This document shows positions 11,718 to 23,345 of a DNA stretch of 64,000 nt, piece after piece (the stretch's first letter is position 1; each line of letters opens with the position of its first letter). The notes under the pieces were generated by a model. The model saw nothing but the letters and a program-made list of their open reading frames with translations. It had not been told where the DNA came from and searched no databases. The stretch is from positions 41,822 to 105,821 of the forward strand of contig NW_019776024.1 of the NCBI RefSeq assembly GCF_001039355.2. The letters are read 5' to 3'. The stretch is from Lingula anatina. Taxonomy: Eukaryota > Brachiopoda > Lingulata > Lingulida > Lingulidae. The translations under genes were made by a program, and so were the position numbers.

Positions 11718-13315
11718 CTTAAGGTAACGGTATGAAATATTTCGGCTTGTATTTGATAATTATCATATATTATAATAATTCAAGGGTTTTTCGGAATTAA
11801 TCTTTTGCAAAACAGTGCATGCCAGTAAAGTTTTGTGTGTTACCTTTGAATTCCGTTAAAGACATCATTATAGAGGTTCACCTTTACGGCTAAAAGGTAA
11901 GATCACCTGACACCCCCAATAGATGAAAAGTGTATCCATTTCCTAAATAACTGTAAATAATTGAGATGTTTGAGTGAAAATCACTTTGTCCAATTCTGCA
12001 ATGAACCAACCAGAAATCATAAGTACCCCGTTGCAAGTTGGGTTCAAGTTGTTTTGAAAGGCAAAATCAGCTACTTATCCAATTCTTGCTAGACCAACGG
12101 CCTTTTCAGACGCTGGTGTCCAGACACAAAACCAGCAGTCTGTCAACCAAATGGTCAATACTGGCAGTAAATACAAAATATCGTTGGCAGATATTCATCT
12201 ACCTTAGTTATTTAAAAAGGAACTGAAATATTGAAAATGTATATTTCATAATATATTTTATATTTACCAAAGGAAATTATTCTTTATCCATGTGCCCCCC
12301 CCCCCCCCTTCACACACAAACAAACACATTTAGCAAAAACCCGGATCCACCAGTGCTTCTGCTTTGTCGACCTGGAATTCGTCATGTAGGCCCTACTGGT
12401 AAGTAGGTTTTAATGGATAAATTCGAATTACAGCTGATTTCCTTTTTTAAACGGGCTTACATGTACTTGTGCTAACGTACTCTTCACTTAAAGTCAATGC
12501 CATTAATAATATGCTACAGTTAGTATATATTTAACTAACAGATATATACCGATATATTGTGTCATTGATGTCCTTTGATTAGATAATATGTTGATGCATC
12601 AAAGAGCTGCGACAAAGCAGGATTATGGATACAGATTGAGAATTAAGGCGAGTGTCAGCATTCATTTCATTGCATTGCGTCACAACAGCCACAATGATTT
12701 ACCAACTGCAACTGCAATACGCAAATCATGACCAGGTGCTCAATACATGCAGCTTTTTTGCTTTCGAAATTAAAAACTTATAAAGAGGAGGAAGACCTGC
12801 ATTACGAAAGGATTGATTCAAAAGGATCAACAAGTACAAGAGGACAAAGAAAGGTGGTTATGGAGAGCTCTCCCTAACTACATGTTGATGTTGACTTATT
12901 ATTTTGAAATTGTTGTCAATGAGGAATTGGAGAAAAAAAGGAAAGAAGTTAATTGCAATATTTGTCGTGCATATTAAATTAATTTAAGTTTTTCTTTTGG
13001 TAAAATATTTTGCTCTCAGTCGGTCTAAGTTGCTTTATTGATGAACGTGATGGCACAGCATTAAATTTAGCTCATGGCTGTTTAAGATATTTTCGCAATA
13101 CATGTTAAATGGATTCTGATTAGCATTTTCAAGTGTTTGTAATGTTCATGTAAGTGACCCATTGCCAACAATGACAATGAAATTATTATCAAGGCAATCA
13201 CAATTCGCTCCAGTGGATTAATAATAATGATAATACAACGAGATAAGCCACCGGCCTTTTTTCTTTGTGAGAGGCAACTCTGTTGTCTAAAACCGATTGC
13301 AATTTTGCAGAGGGT
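11718..13315 (+). repeat. 1.6-kb direct duplication, copy 1
   Basis: From the text cttaaggtaacggtatgaaa to the text accgattgcaattttgcag the sequence is nearly identical to 13352-14923. Differences are a few substitutions and small indels, for example a roughly 30-base segment near 12090 (around caacggccttttcagacgct) that copy 2 lacks. The copy ends one base before the single N at 13316. It is non-coding. Parts near 12440-12650 also match the intergenic block of array units I and II. Confidence 0.9.
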
Positions 13316-13316
13316 N

Positions 13317-13351
13317 GGACGCAGAAGGGACGCCGTCCAGTGTAAAGGGGG
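13317..13351 (-). repeat. Short motif shared in inverted orientation with 22091
   Basis: About 34 bases (ggacgcagaagggacgccgt then ccagtgtaaaggg) match the reverse complement of about 22091-22125 with few mismatches. In both places the motif stands without any other shared sequence. It looks like the end of a dispersed DNA transposon or a conserved repeat core. Confidence 0.6.
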
Positions 13352-14923
13352 CTTAAGGTAACGGTATGAAATATTTCGGCTGGTATTTGATAATTATCAT
13401 ATATTATAATAATTCAAAGGTTTTTCGGAATTAGTCTTTTGCAAAACAGTGCAGGCCAGTAAAGTTTTGTGTGTTACCTTTGAATTCCGTTAAAGACATC
13501 ATTATATGTGCATAGAGGTTCACCTTTACGGCTAAAAGGTAAGATCACCTCACACCCCCAAGAGATGAAAAGTGTATCCATTTTCTAAATAACTGTAAAT
13601 AATTGAGATGTTTAAGTGAAAATCACTTTGTCCAATACTGCACTGAACCAACCAGAAATCATAAGTACCCCGTTGCTAGTTGGGTTCAAGTTGTTTTGAA
13701 AGGCAAAATCAGCTACTTATCCTATTCTTGCTAGATCAGACACAAAACCAGCAGTCTGTCAACCAAATGGTCAATACTGGCAGTAAATACAAAATATCGT
13801 TGGCATATATTCATCTACCTTAGTTATTTAAAAAGGAACTGAAATATTGAAAATGTATATTTCATAATATATTTTATATTTACCAAAGGAAATTATTCTT
13901 TATCCATGTGCCCCCCCCCCCTTCACACACAAACACATTTAGCAAAAACCTGGATCCACCAGTGCTTCTGCTTTGTCGACCTGGAATTCGTCATGTAGGC
14001 CCTACTGGTAAGTAGGTTTTAATGGATAAATTCGAATTACAGCTGATTTCCTTTTTTAAACGGGCTTACATGTACTTGTGCTAACGTACTCTTCACTTAA
14101 AGTCAATGCCATTAATAATATGCTACAGTTAGTATATATTTAACTAACAGATATATACCGATATATTGTGTCATTGATGTCCTTTGATTAGATAATATGT
14201 TGATGCATCAAAGAGCTGCGACAAAGCAGGATTATGGATACAGATTGAGAATTAAGGCGAGTGTCAGCATTCATTTCATTGCATTGCGTCACAACAGCCA
14301 CAATGATTTACCAACTGCAACTGCAATACGCAAATCATGACCAGGTGCTCAATACATGCAGCTTTTTTGCTTTCGAAATTAAAAACTTATAACGAGGAGG
14401 AAGACCTGCATTACGAAAGGATTGATTCAAAAAGATCAACAAGTACAAGAGGACAAAGAAAGGTGGTTATGCAGAGCTCTCCCTAACTACATGTTGATGT
14501 TGACTTATTATTTTGAAATTGTTGTCAATGAGGAATTGGAGAAAAAAAGGAAAGAAGTTAATTGCAATATTTGTCGTGCATATTAAATTAATTTAAGTTT
14601 TTCTTTTGGTAAAATATTTTGCTCTCAGTCGGTCTAAGTTGCTTTATTGATGAACGTGATGGCACAGCATTAAATTTAGCTCATGGCTGTTTAAGATATT
14701 TTCGCAATACATGTTAAATGGATTCTGATTAGCATTTTCAAGTGTTTGTAATGTTCATGTAAGTGACCCATTGCCAACAATGACAATGAAATTATTATCA
14801 AGGCAATCACAATTCGTTCCAGTGGATTAATAATAATGATAATACAACGAGATAAGCCACCGGCCTTTTTTCTTTGTAAGAGGCAACTCCGTTGTCTAAA
14901 ACCGATTGCAATTTTGCAGAGGG
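13352..14923 (+). repeat. 1.6-kb direct duplication, copy 2
   Basis: Near-identical to 11718-13315. The very high identity and the single N between the copies fit two alleles or overlapping contigs laid end to end. A real recent tandem duplication is also possible. Confidence 0.9.
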
Positions 14924-15573
14924 CGATTTTCAACGTTAATTACTTTAGACATATATGTGCCTCTTCCTATGAGAAACGACTGTCAACTCAAATAATATGT
15001 TGCCAAAGCAAGGAAACGCAACGACAACGACAGTATCTCAGAGTCGAGCCATATGTGCCAATATGCAAATTATGTAGGAATATCGCATGCTTTTCGTGGA
15101 GAGCGCAGAACTTTAATTTGGAGATTGAGTCAATTCCTGCAAAAAAAACTACGGAAACTAATTCACGGCTATTGTATTGACAATTAAATTTGCACGCCAC
15201 TGCAACAAGTACAAATGTATGTATGCGCAGTTGTGTGCGCGTGTGTATGTGTGTTTGCGTGGGGGTGCCAGTAAATCCATTGCACACACACAGTCGAAAA
15301 ATGAATGCAAAATGAAAAAGATACACGAGTAATCCATTAGGAAATGGATTACGCGTTAACAGGTACTGTCAAAAGAGACAAATAATCAATTACGTTTGAA
15401 CGCCAAACAGGTGACTGGTACATGATATCTTGTTATCGCCGAGCGGTGTATTTTGTGAAGAACGACTTGATTTTTGCTGGTAGCCCAACATTGTTGGGGG
15501 TTTTTAATGCTGAAATGCCGAGTGCAGACAATAAAATGCACACTCGAGAGATTCTGGGTACCTCAGCAACATA
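14924..15573. other. Start of array unit IV, no gene
   Basis: 15355-15480 matches the beginnings of the other array units (caggtgactggtaca, cttgttatcgccgagcg). The homology ends before the Tc1 element. 14924-15354 holds no recognised gene; it includes a GT-rich stretch at about 15234-15262. Confidence 0.55.
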
Positions 15574-15894
15574 CAGGGTTACCACTTAATATGGAATATT
15601 ATTTTTTGGCGAGTAAATTTTCTACAAAATATTTAATTTCTCTCTAACTACTTTAAATCCAAAGCTCATGAGGTGTCACTCCATGTGTAGCCATGTGTGC
15701 TACCTAATTACCACACAGCTTTCGAAACAATTGATGCATGCAGTTGCATGTTCTGTGATCAGAAATTTGAGGGGTGGTCTTTCGGCAATTTATGCCCTTG
15801 TATAAAAATGCATGGGTTTGGTCAATCTGTGGAGTGTGTTTAGAGAAGCAAGAAAGGGTTTGTTCTGAAACTTGACAGGTACCTTAGTGAAGAT

Positions 15895-16711
15895 ATGGTT
15901 CGACAGGTAAGCAACGCAGCGTACTATGGGATTCTTGCTCTTAGAGAAAATGGCCAGAAACGGACAGCCATTGCAAGGTAATTCAACATTTATCAGGAAC
16001 CGTTTGTAAAGTCCTCCAAAGAAATGTTGCAACAGGGGCAAAACCTTGATCAGGGTGTCCGCGTATCACACCAAGAAGACAGGATCGCCTTCTCCTTAGA
16101 GGACGCCGTGCTGGTCGTACAAAGACAACCAGTGTTCTGAGAAAAGAGAGGCAGAATGTCATTCAAACGCCTGTTCAAGGTCCCTCGTGAACAAGAGATT
16201 ACTGCAAGCCGGTTATTTTGCACAAAGGCCAGTAGGGAAACCACTGTTAACAGCAGGTCATATACAGCGACGTCAGCAATGGGCTGGGGGCCACGTGCGT
16301 TTGCAGCCAAAACACTGGAATCACGCCGTTTTCAGTGATGAGGCCAGATATGGATCTTTTAGGGTTGATGGTCGAATTCGTGTCCACCGACGTGTACGAG
16401 GGGCATAAAACAATGATTTTGTACTGCCTAGGGTGCAATTAGGGGGTGGTAACGTCTCTGTTTGGGGAGCATTTCATGTCGGTGCCCAGAACTCTCCAGA
16501 TATGAACCCAATTGAAAAACTTTTGGCAAAAGTAACTCACAGAATTAATAGCTATGGTCATCGGCCGGTAAATAGTGATAAACTGCGAAAGGCAAATATC
16601 ACTGCGTGGAATGATATCCCCACCCAAACTCTAAAAAACGTGTCACAGGGTATGCCATGTAGGATGAGGGCGCTGCAAGCGGCTGCTGGAGGTCATACCC
16701 GTAATTGCTGA
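15895..16711 (+). pseudogene. Tc1-type transposase, inactive
   Basis: Pieces of a DDE transposase of the Tc1 family lie in order but in different frames. The DNA-binding N-terminus starts at 15895. A middle part reads near 16190-16330 (QQWAGGHVRLQPKHWNHAVF). A C-terminal part is open from 16433 to 16711 (SVWGAFHVG, then NSPDMNPIE, then a tail ending near GGHTRNC). The catalytic region between the first Asp and the DxNPIE motif is shortened. Confidence 0.85.
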
Positions 16712-16887
16712 CTTTTCATGCTTTACTGTAGTGAGTTCTTTGTCTGTGTAACATATCACTGTCCGGAAGCTAGCATTTTCTTTAATATCTTAGCTAAAAT
16801 TAATACTGACATCAAACTGTTGATATGGTTTTCTGGGGGTGTTACTTTCTTTTGAATGGCATCTTATGTCAGATTTGATATCATTGA
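16572..16887 (+). repeat. Transposon segment duplicated around a single N, copy 1
   Basis: Near-identical to 16889-17204, with the single N at 16888 between the copies. Probably overlapping contig ends that were not merged. Confidence 0.85.
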
Positions 16888-16888
16888 N

Positions 16889-17204
16889 ATAGTGATGAAC
16901 TGCTACAGGCAAATATCACTGGTGGAATGATATCCCCACCCAAACTCTAAAAAACGTGTCACAGGGTATGCCATGTAGGATGAGGGCACTGCAAGCGGCT
17001 GCTGGAGGTCATACCCGCAATTACTAACTTTTCATGATTTACTGTAGTGAGTTCTTTGACTGTGTAACATATCACTGTCCGGAGGCTATCATTTTCTTCA
17101 ATATCTTATCTTAAAGTTTATACTGACATCAAACTGTTGATATGGTTTTCTGGGGGTGTTCCTTTCTTTTGAATGGCATCTCATGTCAGAATTGATATTA
17201 TTGA
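16889..17204 (+). repeat. Transposon segment duplicated around a single N, copy 2
   Basis: Second copy of 16572-16887, differing by a few substitutions, as expected for two alleles. Confidence 0.85.
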
Positions 17205-17526
17205 CCAAAATATCTCACAACAGAAGACTGGATGTTATTATCACTCAGTGACATACTTTTTTAATGACTCAAGCCAAAAAAAAATTAATCAGCACTCAAA
17301 AATAACAATGATAAAAAATATTCCATATTTAGTAGCAACCCTGTAAGTACAGGTATGGCATTGTAGAAAAAGAATCTTACCTATTGTCGGCTGTAAATGT
17401 AGTTTTTATTCTTCCGTCAAGAAAACAGCGGTGTTGTTTTGCTCAAATTATAGAATACAAACGTAAAATTCTCTTATCGATTGCCATGTGAAAGGGCAAC
17501 TGGCGATTATTACCTTTGCATTTTAG

Positions 17527-18622
17527 AGTGTGCCGACGACACGCTGTTCTCTCGCTGCTCAAGCACCGACCCGTGCGAGAACACGTACCAGGGTCCGCAC
17601 GCTTTCTCCGAGGCCGAAACCAAAGCTATGGGGAAATTTATCTACCTCAGAAGAAATTTGTTCAAGTTGTATCTGTCATTCCACTCATACTCACAGCTCT
17701 GGTTGACGAATTGGGGTCATACTCAGGACTCGCCACCTGATAGTAACGACATAGTAAGTATTACGCCATTTTCTCTCGGTAATGACGTGGGAAATATTGC
17801 GACATCTTCTCCTGGCAACAGCATTTTTGGTACATGTATTACTTCACATTCTCTTTTAGCAACGCCATTGTATGCATTAAGCCTATGAAATGTGTTTTCA
17901 AGTCATCATTTTCTGTCAGTCCTGAACTTTTTTAAGTTTTAAGGATATGCAACAGGGGGATTGGAGTAAGTAAGAAATACAGAAAACATTGGTTGTATGT
18001 CATTCCAGATGTCTCTGGCTCGCTATGGTGCGGACATGCTGAAGAAGAAACATGGTACTACTTTCAAAGTCGGGTCTCCAGCCTCCATATTATGTAAGTA
18101 GTGACATCACTTCATCTCTTAGACAAGGGATCAAGCTAATGTTTTATTCTGAAGGCAAAGACCAGAGATTGCTTTAAGAGAGTTACGGTTTTATGTGGCT
18201 CAAAGCATCATATTTTAAATCCATGCCTATCTACGTAAATGTATACGACAAAGATATATTTCAAATGAAAATACTATCAATTAAAGCAAATATAAGATCT
18301 GTATGCTTGCTGCAAGAAATTCTGTCCGTGGATGTTCTCCCCCCCCCCCCCCACCCCCCATCCCTTCAACTAAATGCCAATCTATCATTGTTTGTTTGTT
18401 GCAGATTCCGCAGCCGGAGCATCATTTGACTGGGCAAAGGGTGTCGCTAAGATCAAGTACGCCTACACCCTAGAACTGAGAGACACCGGGAGATTCGGGT
18501 TCATATTACCTCCCAACCAAATTCTGCCTGTGGGCGAGGAAGTTTGGGGAGCAGTCAAGTCAATAGCAGCCAGAATTTACCACGAAGTGCGAGACGCTAA
18601 GGACATGTTTTACACGGTCTAA
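17527..18622 (+). CDS. M14A zinc carboxypeptidase, C-terminal half only (three exons)
   Basis: Exons 17527-17753, 18009-18093 and 18405-18622 join in phase through GT-AG introns and end at TAA 18620-18622. The product matches the second half of pancreatic-type carboxypeptidases: DPCENTYQGPHAFSEAET, then LSFHSYSQLW (third zinc ligand, His196 in bovine CPA numbering), HGTTFKVGSPASILY, and YTLELRDTGRFGF with the catalytic Glu270. The codon split over the last intron gives the substrate-binding Tyr248. The specificity position 255 is Phe (SAAGASFDW), which suggests a preference for non-basic C-terminal residues. The N-terminal half (signal, propeptide, first two zinc ligands, Asn144-Arg145) was not found upstream, where the Tc1 element and the PAN-FReD array lie. 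It is therefore a 5'-truncated gene, an assembly break, or a gene with very distant 5' exons. Confidence 0.85.
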
Positions 18623-18942
18623 ACATGACGTCACTGAATGTAGTGACGTCATTCATTGAGGTGACGTCAGGCATGCGTCAGTATGTAGAAATGTATTTTA
18701 GATAAATCAAGACACAAAGCCAGTGAGAACATACACACTTTGGATGTTATTCACAGTCTGCAAATGTCTGTTCTTCGGGTATAAATGTGATTTCGTTTTC
18801 TTACCACGACGCAGTTCGAATTGCTAAGACAAACATTTTCTATTGATTGGAAACGGTAAACGTAAGGTTGTAAGTCTAAATTCGTCTGAGTTGTTACATT
18901 ATTTATTGTCATTTTTCTGTCATCAGCAGTTAATATTTAGAA

Positions 18943-18948
18943 AATAAA
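18943..18948 (+). terminator. Poly(A) signal of the carboxypeptidase
   Basis: AATAAA lies 321 bases after the stop codon, within an AT-rich 3' flank. Confidence 0.55.
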
Positions 18949-21009
18949 GCATTGTCTTAGTGTTAGTTTATATAATTTTAGGAGTAAACTAGGTGCGGCC
19001 AGTAGTTGAAGTACATGGAGTCTTTTTAGACAATAGCATGGGCTTCGTTTTGTCTATGCCGTTAAAATACCGTTTCTCCATTTGTTTGTCTCAGTTAGCG
19101 TTTAGTGAAATCCCAAATATATCTTTGGAAACAGTTTTTAGCAGTACGTGTTCATTACAGGATATTTCAGTTTCAAATCTTCAATTAAAGAGGTGAGGTG
19201 TGTAGGTGACTACCACTGGGGCCTTTCAGAGGGCTGCTGAAACCGCCTCCGAAGCGTCCAAACTAGCAACATGTAAACTAGTTCTGTCAAATATTTTGTG
19301 ATGCGTGAGTTTTGTCAGTGTAAGTTGCCCTATCCGGATACGCACCTCGTTTTTTCACTAATCTCTGAAACCCAGGGAGTATTCAACGCACCTCAAAGAA
19401 ATCCATGGTATTCTTAAAGCAGTTACACCCATTTAAAAATACTGAGAAGAAATAGGTTAATAATTTGCGTTTTTTTTAAGTTTGATAACCTGCAGATTGA
19501 ATGTGATATTTGGAAATGAAAAAAGCAAATGGCCATTTTGGTGATCTGGATAGATTATATACTTATATTTTGATTGAATGAAAAACTGCTAGACTGTTAC
19601 CTCAAAGACCACGATGAAACAGTATGGGAAGTTTTAAGACAATTTTATGTTGTATGATATCATAGGCAGCTATGTTTATATCCGGGTACCGTTCGTGGCC
19701 CACACCACTGTATTTGCTGTCTTTCATCATTTAATTTTATTTTAGATAACCTGTGCTTTTCTCTAATTTATGCTAACTTTAAGTGAATATGTAAGCAAGT
19801 AATGCACAGCAAACAGGAATTAATTAACGAAATGCATTAACTTTGTACATTCTGAATTACTGGTGCGATGTAAAGCGTTGTTCATAATAAGTGCCAGTAA
19901 AAGATAGAAAACATCAGATATCTTACTTGTTTTCCGCCAAAATTCCACGAACGGTTCCTTTATTGATGACGTCATTTCCCAATAAAGCAAGATATGTGTA
20001 AATGATATGAAGACATATTTGAACTTTACTTTCTAATGAGGGAAATTCAAGATTAACACACCTGCACGCATACAATGCGCGTTAGACCTCAATATGTTGA
20101 AAATTTTAATTTCTTGGAAATGCAACACTTTCCCTTAGATTATATGTAAAGCAACACCTCCTATGGTGATAGAATTGCACTACTGATATTAAATATTAGG
20201 AATTTTGAACTCGAAAACTTGTTTATACTCTAGATAGTGGTTGCCTCAATGCTTTTAGATAGTAAATACCTTGACGAATTGAGGATAATTAAAGTGCTAA
20301 AAATTCCAGAAAAAATAAATTTATTAATTTGCTTAGATCTAACATTCATAGGGTGTCCTTAAAGCGTTAAAATGCTTGCGGAGCCACACCAGTATTACGA
20401 TAAGTGGTGATTGGCAGCCTGTGCTTTTTCCACTGTCAAAACGACCCGACCCCCGGAGTTGAAACGTTATATGTATGGCGCATTTTCCACAGTTGGTATT
20501 TCGTGTTTTGATTCTGGAGTAGTATATTGAATTCCAAGCCGTTCTATAGCTGACCATAATTTAGTCCTTGTAAATAATCTGGCAAGTGTAAGGATAATAA
20601 ATGGCTGTTAAAAAATGTGCAAGCTTTCAATGAAGGTTGTTTGTCTTCTTACTCAAGGTTAAACTACGAAATATTTTAATGTCACCGGAGAAAAAATTTC
20701 GACTTTTTAGCAAACTCCAATTCATTCATTTTATCATTGTTTCTTCTCATAAAATTAGCATGAGTATATATTCATTTAAATCGGCGTTAAAGAAACAGAG
20801 TAGTAAATATTCTAAGCTTCGACATTTTAAAGTTGAAATCGTGTTATAAGATGTACAAAGCGATGGTGATGCTGGGGAAGGAGGGGACTGGAGGCTCAAG
20901 GATGAAAAAATGAGTCATTTTGCTCGACAGATATATAATGAAGGCAGCTTTATTATTATACGGAGGACAAACGAACGGAAATGACTTGTTTGCTCGTGAA
21001 TCCTCTTAC

Positions 21010-21049
21010 TATTATTATTATTTTTTTTTTTTTTTTTTTTGGGGGGGGG
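21010..21049. repeat. ATT repeat, poly-T and poly-G run
   Basis: Several ATT units run into about 20 T and then nine G. Low-complexity sequence that may be the tail of a retroelement; no body was recognised. Confidence 0.8.
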
Positions 21050-21397
21050 ATACCCCTTAAGCTAAGGACTTACCCGTGTCCCTATCCCCTCCAATGAAAT
21101 TATTGGTTAGTTAGCGAAAGGAGACTTTCTGAGCAGGAAAGAAACAGTTTGGTCACACTACTTCGTGGTTTTCTCATCTGGGTGAAATTGAAACATGATA
21201 CAAAATGGCATTATGGCCTGTATGATTACGAAGAGCTGGTATGTGTGGTCGAGTATCTAGATGCTTACTGGTTTAGTCATTCATCTGACTATTAAGATTA
21301 AGTTCACAATTGCTTTCATCTTGTGTGTGAAATTCTCCTACAGTAGTTAGCTGCATTGTGGTGGTGCAGATTCAAGATTTATGGGTCACCGCTAACG

Positions 21398-21400
<3 letters not shown>

Positions 21401-21432
<32 letters not shown>

Positions 21433-21441
21433 TTTTTTTTT
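21401..21441. repeat. Poly-T tract
   Basis: About 40 T interrupted by a single G. It could be the reverse-oriented A tail of a retroposed sequence, but nothing upstream on the minus strand was recognised. Confidence 0.8.
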
Positions 21442-22090
21442 GACGAGTAAATTCGGATCATACATCAACCAATAATGCATTAAATCAAACTGTTAAAATT
21501 ATACTTTTCAGTGAATTAGTACAACATTTGCAACTGCTGACGCCAGGCACTATCGAAATAGAGTGAATGAATATTTCGATCTTCACGGGTCCGTGGGGGG
21601 GGGGGGGGTATTTTTCCTTCAAAAAAGAAAAGTGAATTGACGAGAATTAGTTTTCGATTTTTCACTATGATATATAAAAAACAAATAACAACAGATTTCC
21701 AGACGTGATAGGAAGCAAAATATCCACCCTTCTTCAATACCAAGAGAGCGAAATATATTACAATACACGTCATTTTCTCGTGCTGTGAAGAAATTAGAGA
21801 ATAGAAAAATGTTTTTTTCTCGTTTTAGTTTCAATGGAAAAGTCAGTCCGTTTTCCTCATTTTCATGTAGAAAATTTCCAATTATAACTAGTCACAAACT
21901 TTCGAATAAGCAGAAAAACGTGTGCTTCGCTAAATAAGAGTAAGACTGATTATAACTTTTACCAAATCAAGGATGAGAACAAAGAGAAAATGCTTTATTT
22001 TTTAATCGTGTCATTGCAGCTCATGGTAGGCCTATATTATCCACAATCCAACGGATTTAAAATAACAACAACAAAAATATAATAATCAAA

Positions 22091-22125
22091 GGTCCCTTTA
22101 CACTGGACGGCGTCCTTTCTGCGTC
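22091..22125 (+). repeat. Short motif shared in inverted orientation with 13317
   Basis: Reads ggtccctttacactggacgg then cgtcctttctgcgtc; it is the reverse complement of 13317-13350 with few changes. Possible transposon terminus. Confidence 0.6.
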
Positions 22126-23345
22126 ACGTAGTACGGCCCGCTTGAGAGTGAAAGAAAATAATACTTTACGTGCCGACAATTTTCGTTTTCCATTCTCTTT
22201 TTCAAAGAAAAAAACAAATTTCCAGGTTTATTTTTCATTTAATTTTGGCCATTTGTAGCAAATAAAAAGGAAAAACGGACGTTTTATTTAAATTTTTTTT
22301 CTGACGAAATGGAAACATAAGCCCCTCTCTCACACACACACACACGAACCATTTCGCCACCGAACCCCAGTGCATGCACGTGATAAAAATGTTTGTCATT
22401 TTGTTTTTATTAAAATATTCAGATAAAAACTACACCTGTCCGACTCTGAGAGCAATAATGGACGCCAATGCGAATAATTTTTCCGTTTTGCAAAATGAAA
22501 TTTGATTAATAAAGCAGATTGCAACCAGTCAGTTGATAAAGGTACAAGTGCTAGAAAACTACAGCATATCTAAAGCGTACATGGAGTCGGTTCATGATGA
22601 TCAAACCAATGACCCAGAAACGTGCAAATCTGTATCTATAGATCATAGATAAAATATACAGGGACAATAGCCTATTACTGCGCGTATATATGTACAGAAA
22701 GCTTGTGTACTGAACCATGTCAAGACTACTGTTTTGCATAGTTGTGCATCCTCTCCAACAAAACCCTGGACCCGACAGCGAAAACCGTTACTAATATCGA
22801 ATTTGTTTAAAAAAGTTCCCTGGCACTTTCTGTTCAACCACGAAAGGCATGTGCATGTACAGTGTAAATTGGCAATGCCCAGCATGACACTGTCACAGAG
22901 ATGAGACTTGACTAGCAACGTTCTTGGTGCCATCCAAATTGGAAGAAAGTTCACTGTCTATAACACCCTCAATCCATAGTTGATTGCTTGGAAGATGAGA
23001 ACTTTCAAGATATTGCATTATTCTCTTGAAGAAGCTTTTAAATTGTTCTTACATTTTCTCCCAGCAAAGTTAACAAGCACACGTTTTNTACAATTTATTA
23101 TTCATAAACATTTAGTACATTTTTATTACATACATATACATACGGTATTAACATGTGTTAAAGGGAGAACAGCTCGCCATTTTGGCGAGAAAAGTACTGT
23201 TTATAATATATTTATTGTGGAATTTTGAACCTCTTATAAAGAGCTGTTATCCCTATATACGAACATACAAACACAAGCATGTTCAAAACATATGGAGTGA
23301 AAAAAAGCAAAGCGAATATAAACATTCAAATTTTGACAGCGTCAC

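Larger units (their letters stand above)
15574..17343 (+). mobile_element. Decayed Tc1/mariner-family transposon with TA target site duplication
   Basis: Inverted ends start CAGGGTT and share the block aatatggaatatt (left 15574-15605, right about 17310-17343). TA flanks both sides (15572-15573 and 17344-17345). Inside, plus-strand transposase fragments are recognisable from 15895 (MVRQVSNAAYYGILALRENG, an N-terminal helix-turn-helix segment) to 16711. They include the first catalytic Asp segment (NHAVFSDEARYGSF) and the end of the catalytic core (SPDMNPIEKLL, giving the final Glu). The segment with the second catalytic Asp is deleted and several frameshifts and stops interrupt the frame, so the element cannot move itself. 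16572-16887 is repeated at 16889-17204 across a single N. Without that repeat the element would be about 1.45 kb, a normal Tc1 size. Confidence 0.9.
18960..23345. other. Intergenic, no gene recognised; homopolymers and a repeat end
   Basis: No exon of a known family was found on either strand. It includes an ATT/poly-T/poly-G run at 21010-21049, a poly-T run at 21401-21441, a short CA repeat at about 22330-22346, the transposon-like motif at 22091-22125 and a single N at 23088. The FReD exons that should follow 23346 on the minus strand are not here. Confidence 0.5.

Noticed and set aside
14836-15326. Opposing open frames at the end of the 1.6-kb duplication
   Set aside because: They run partly in duplicated non-coding sequence and have no recognisable domain or splice context.
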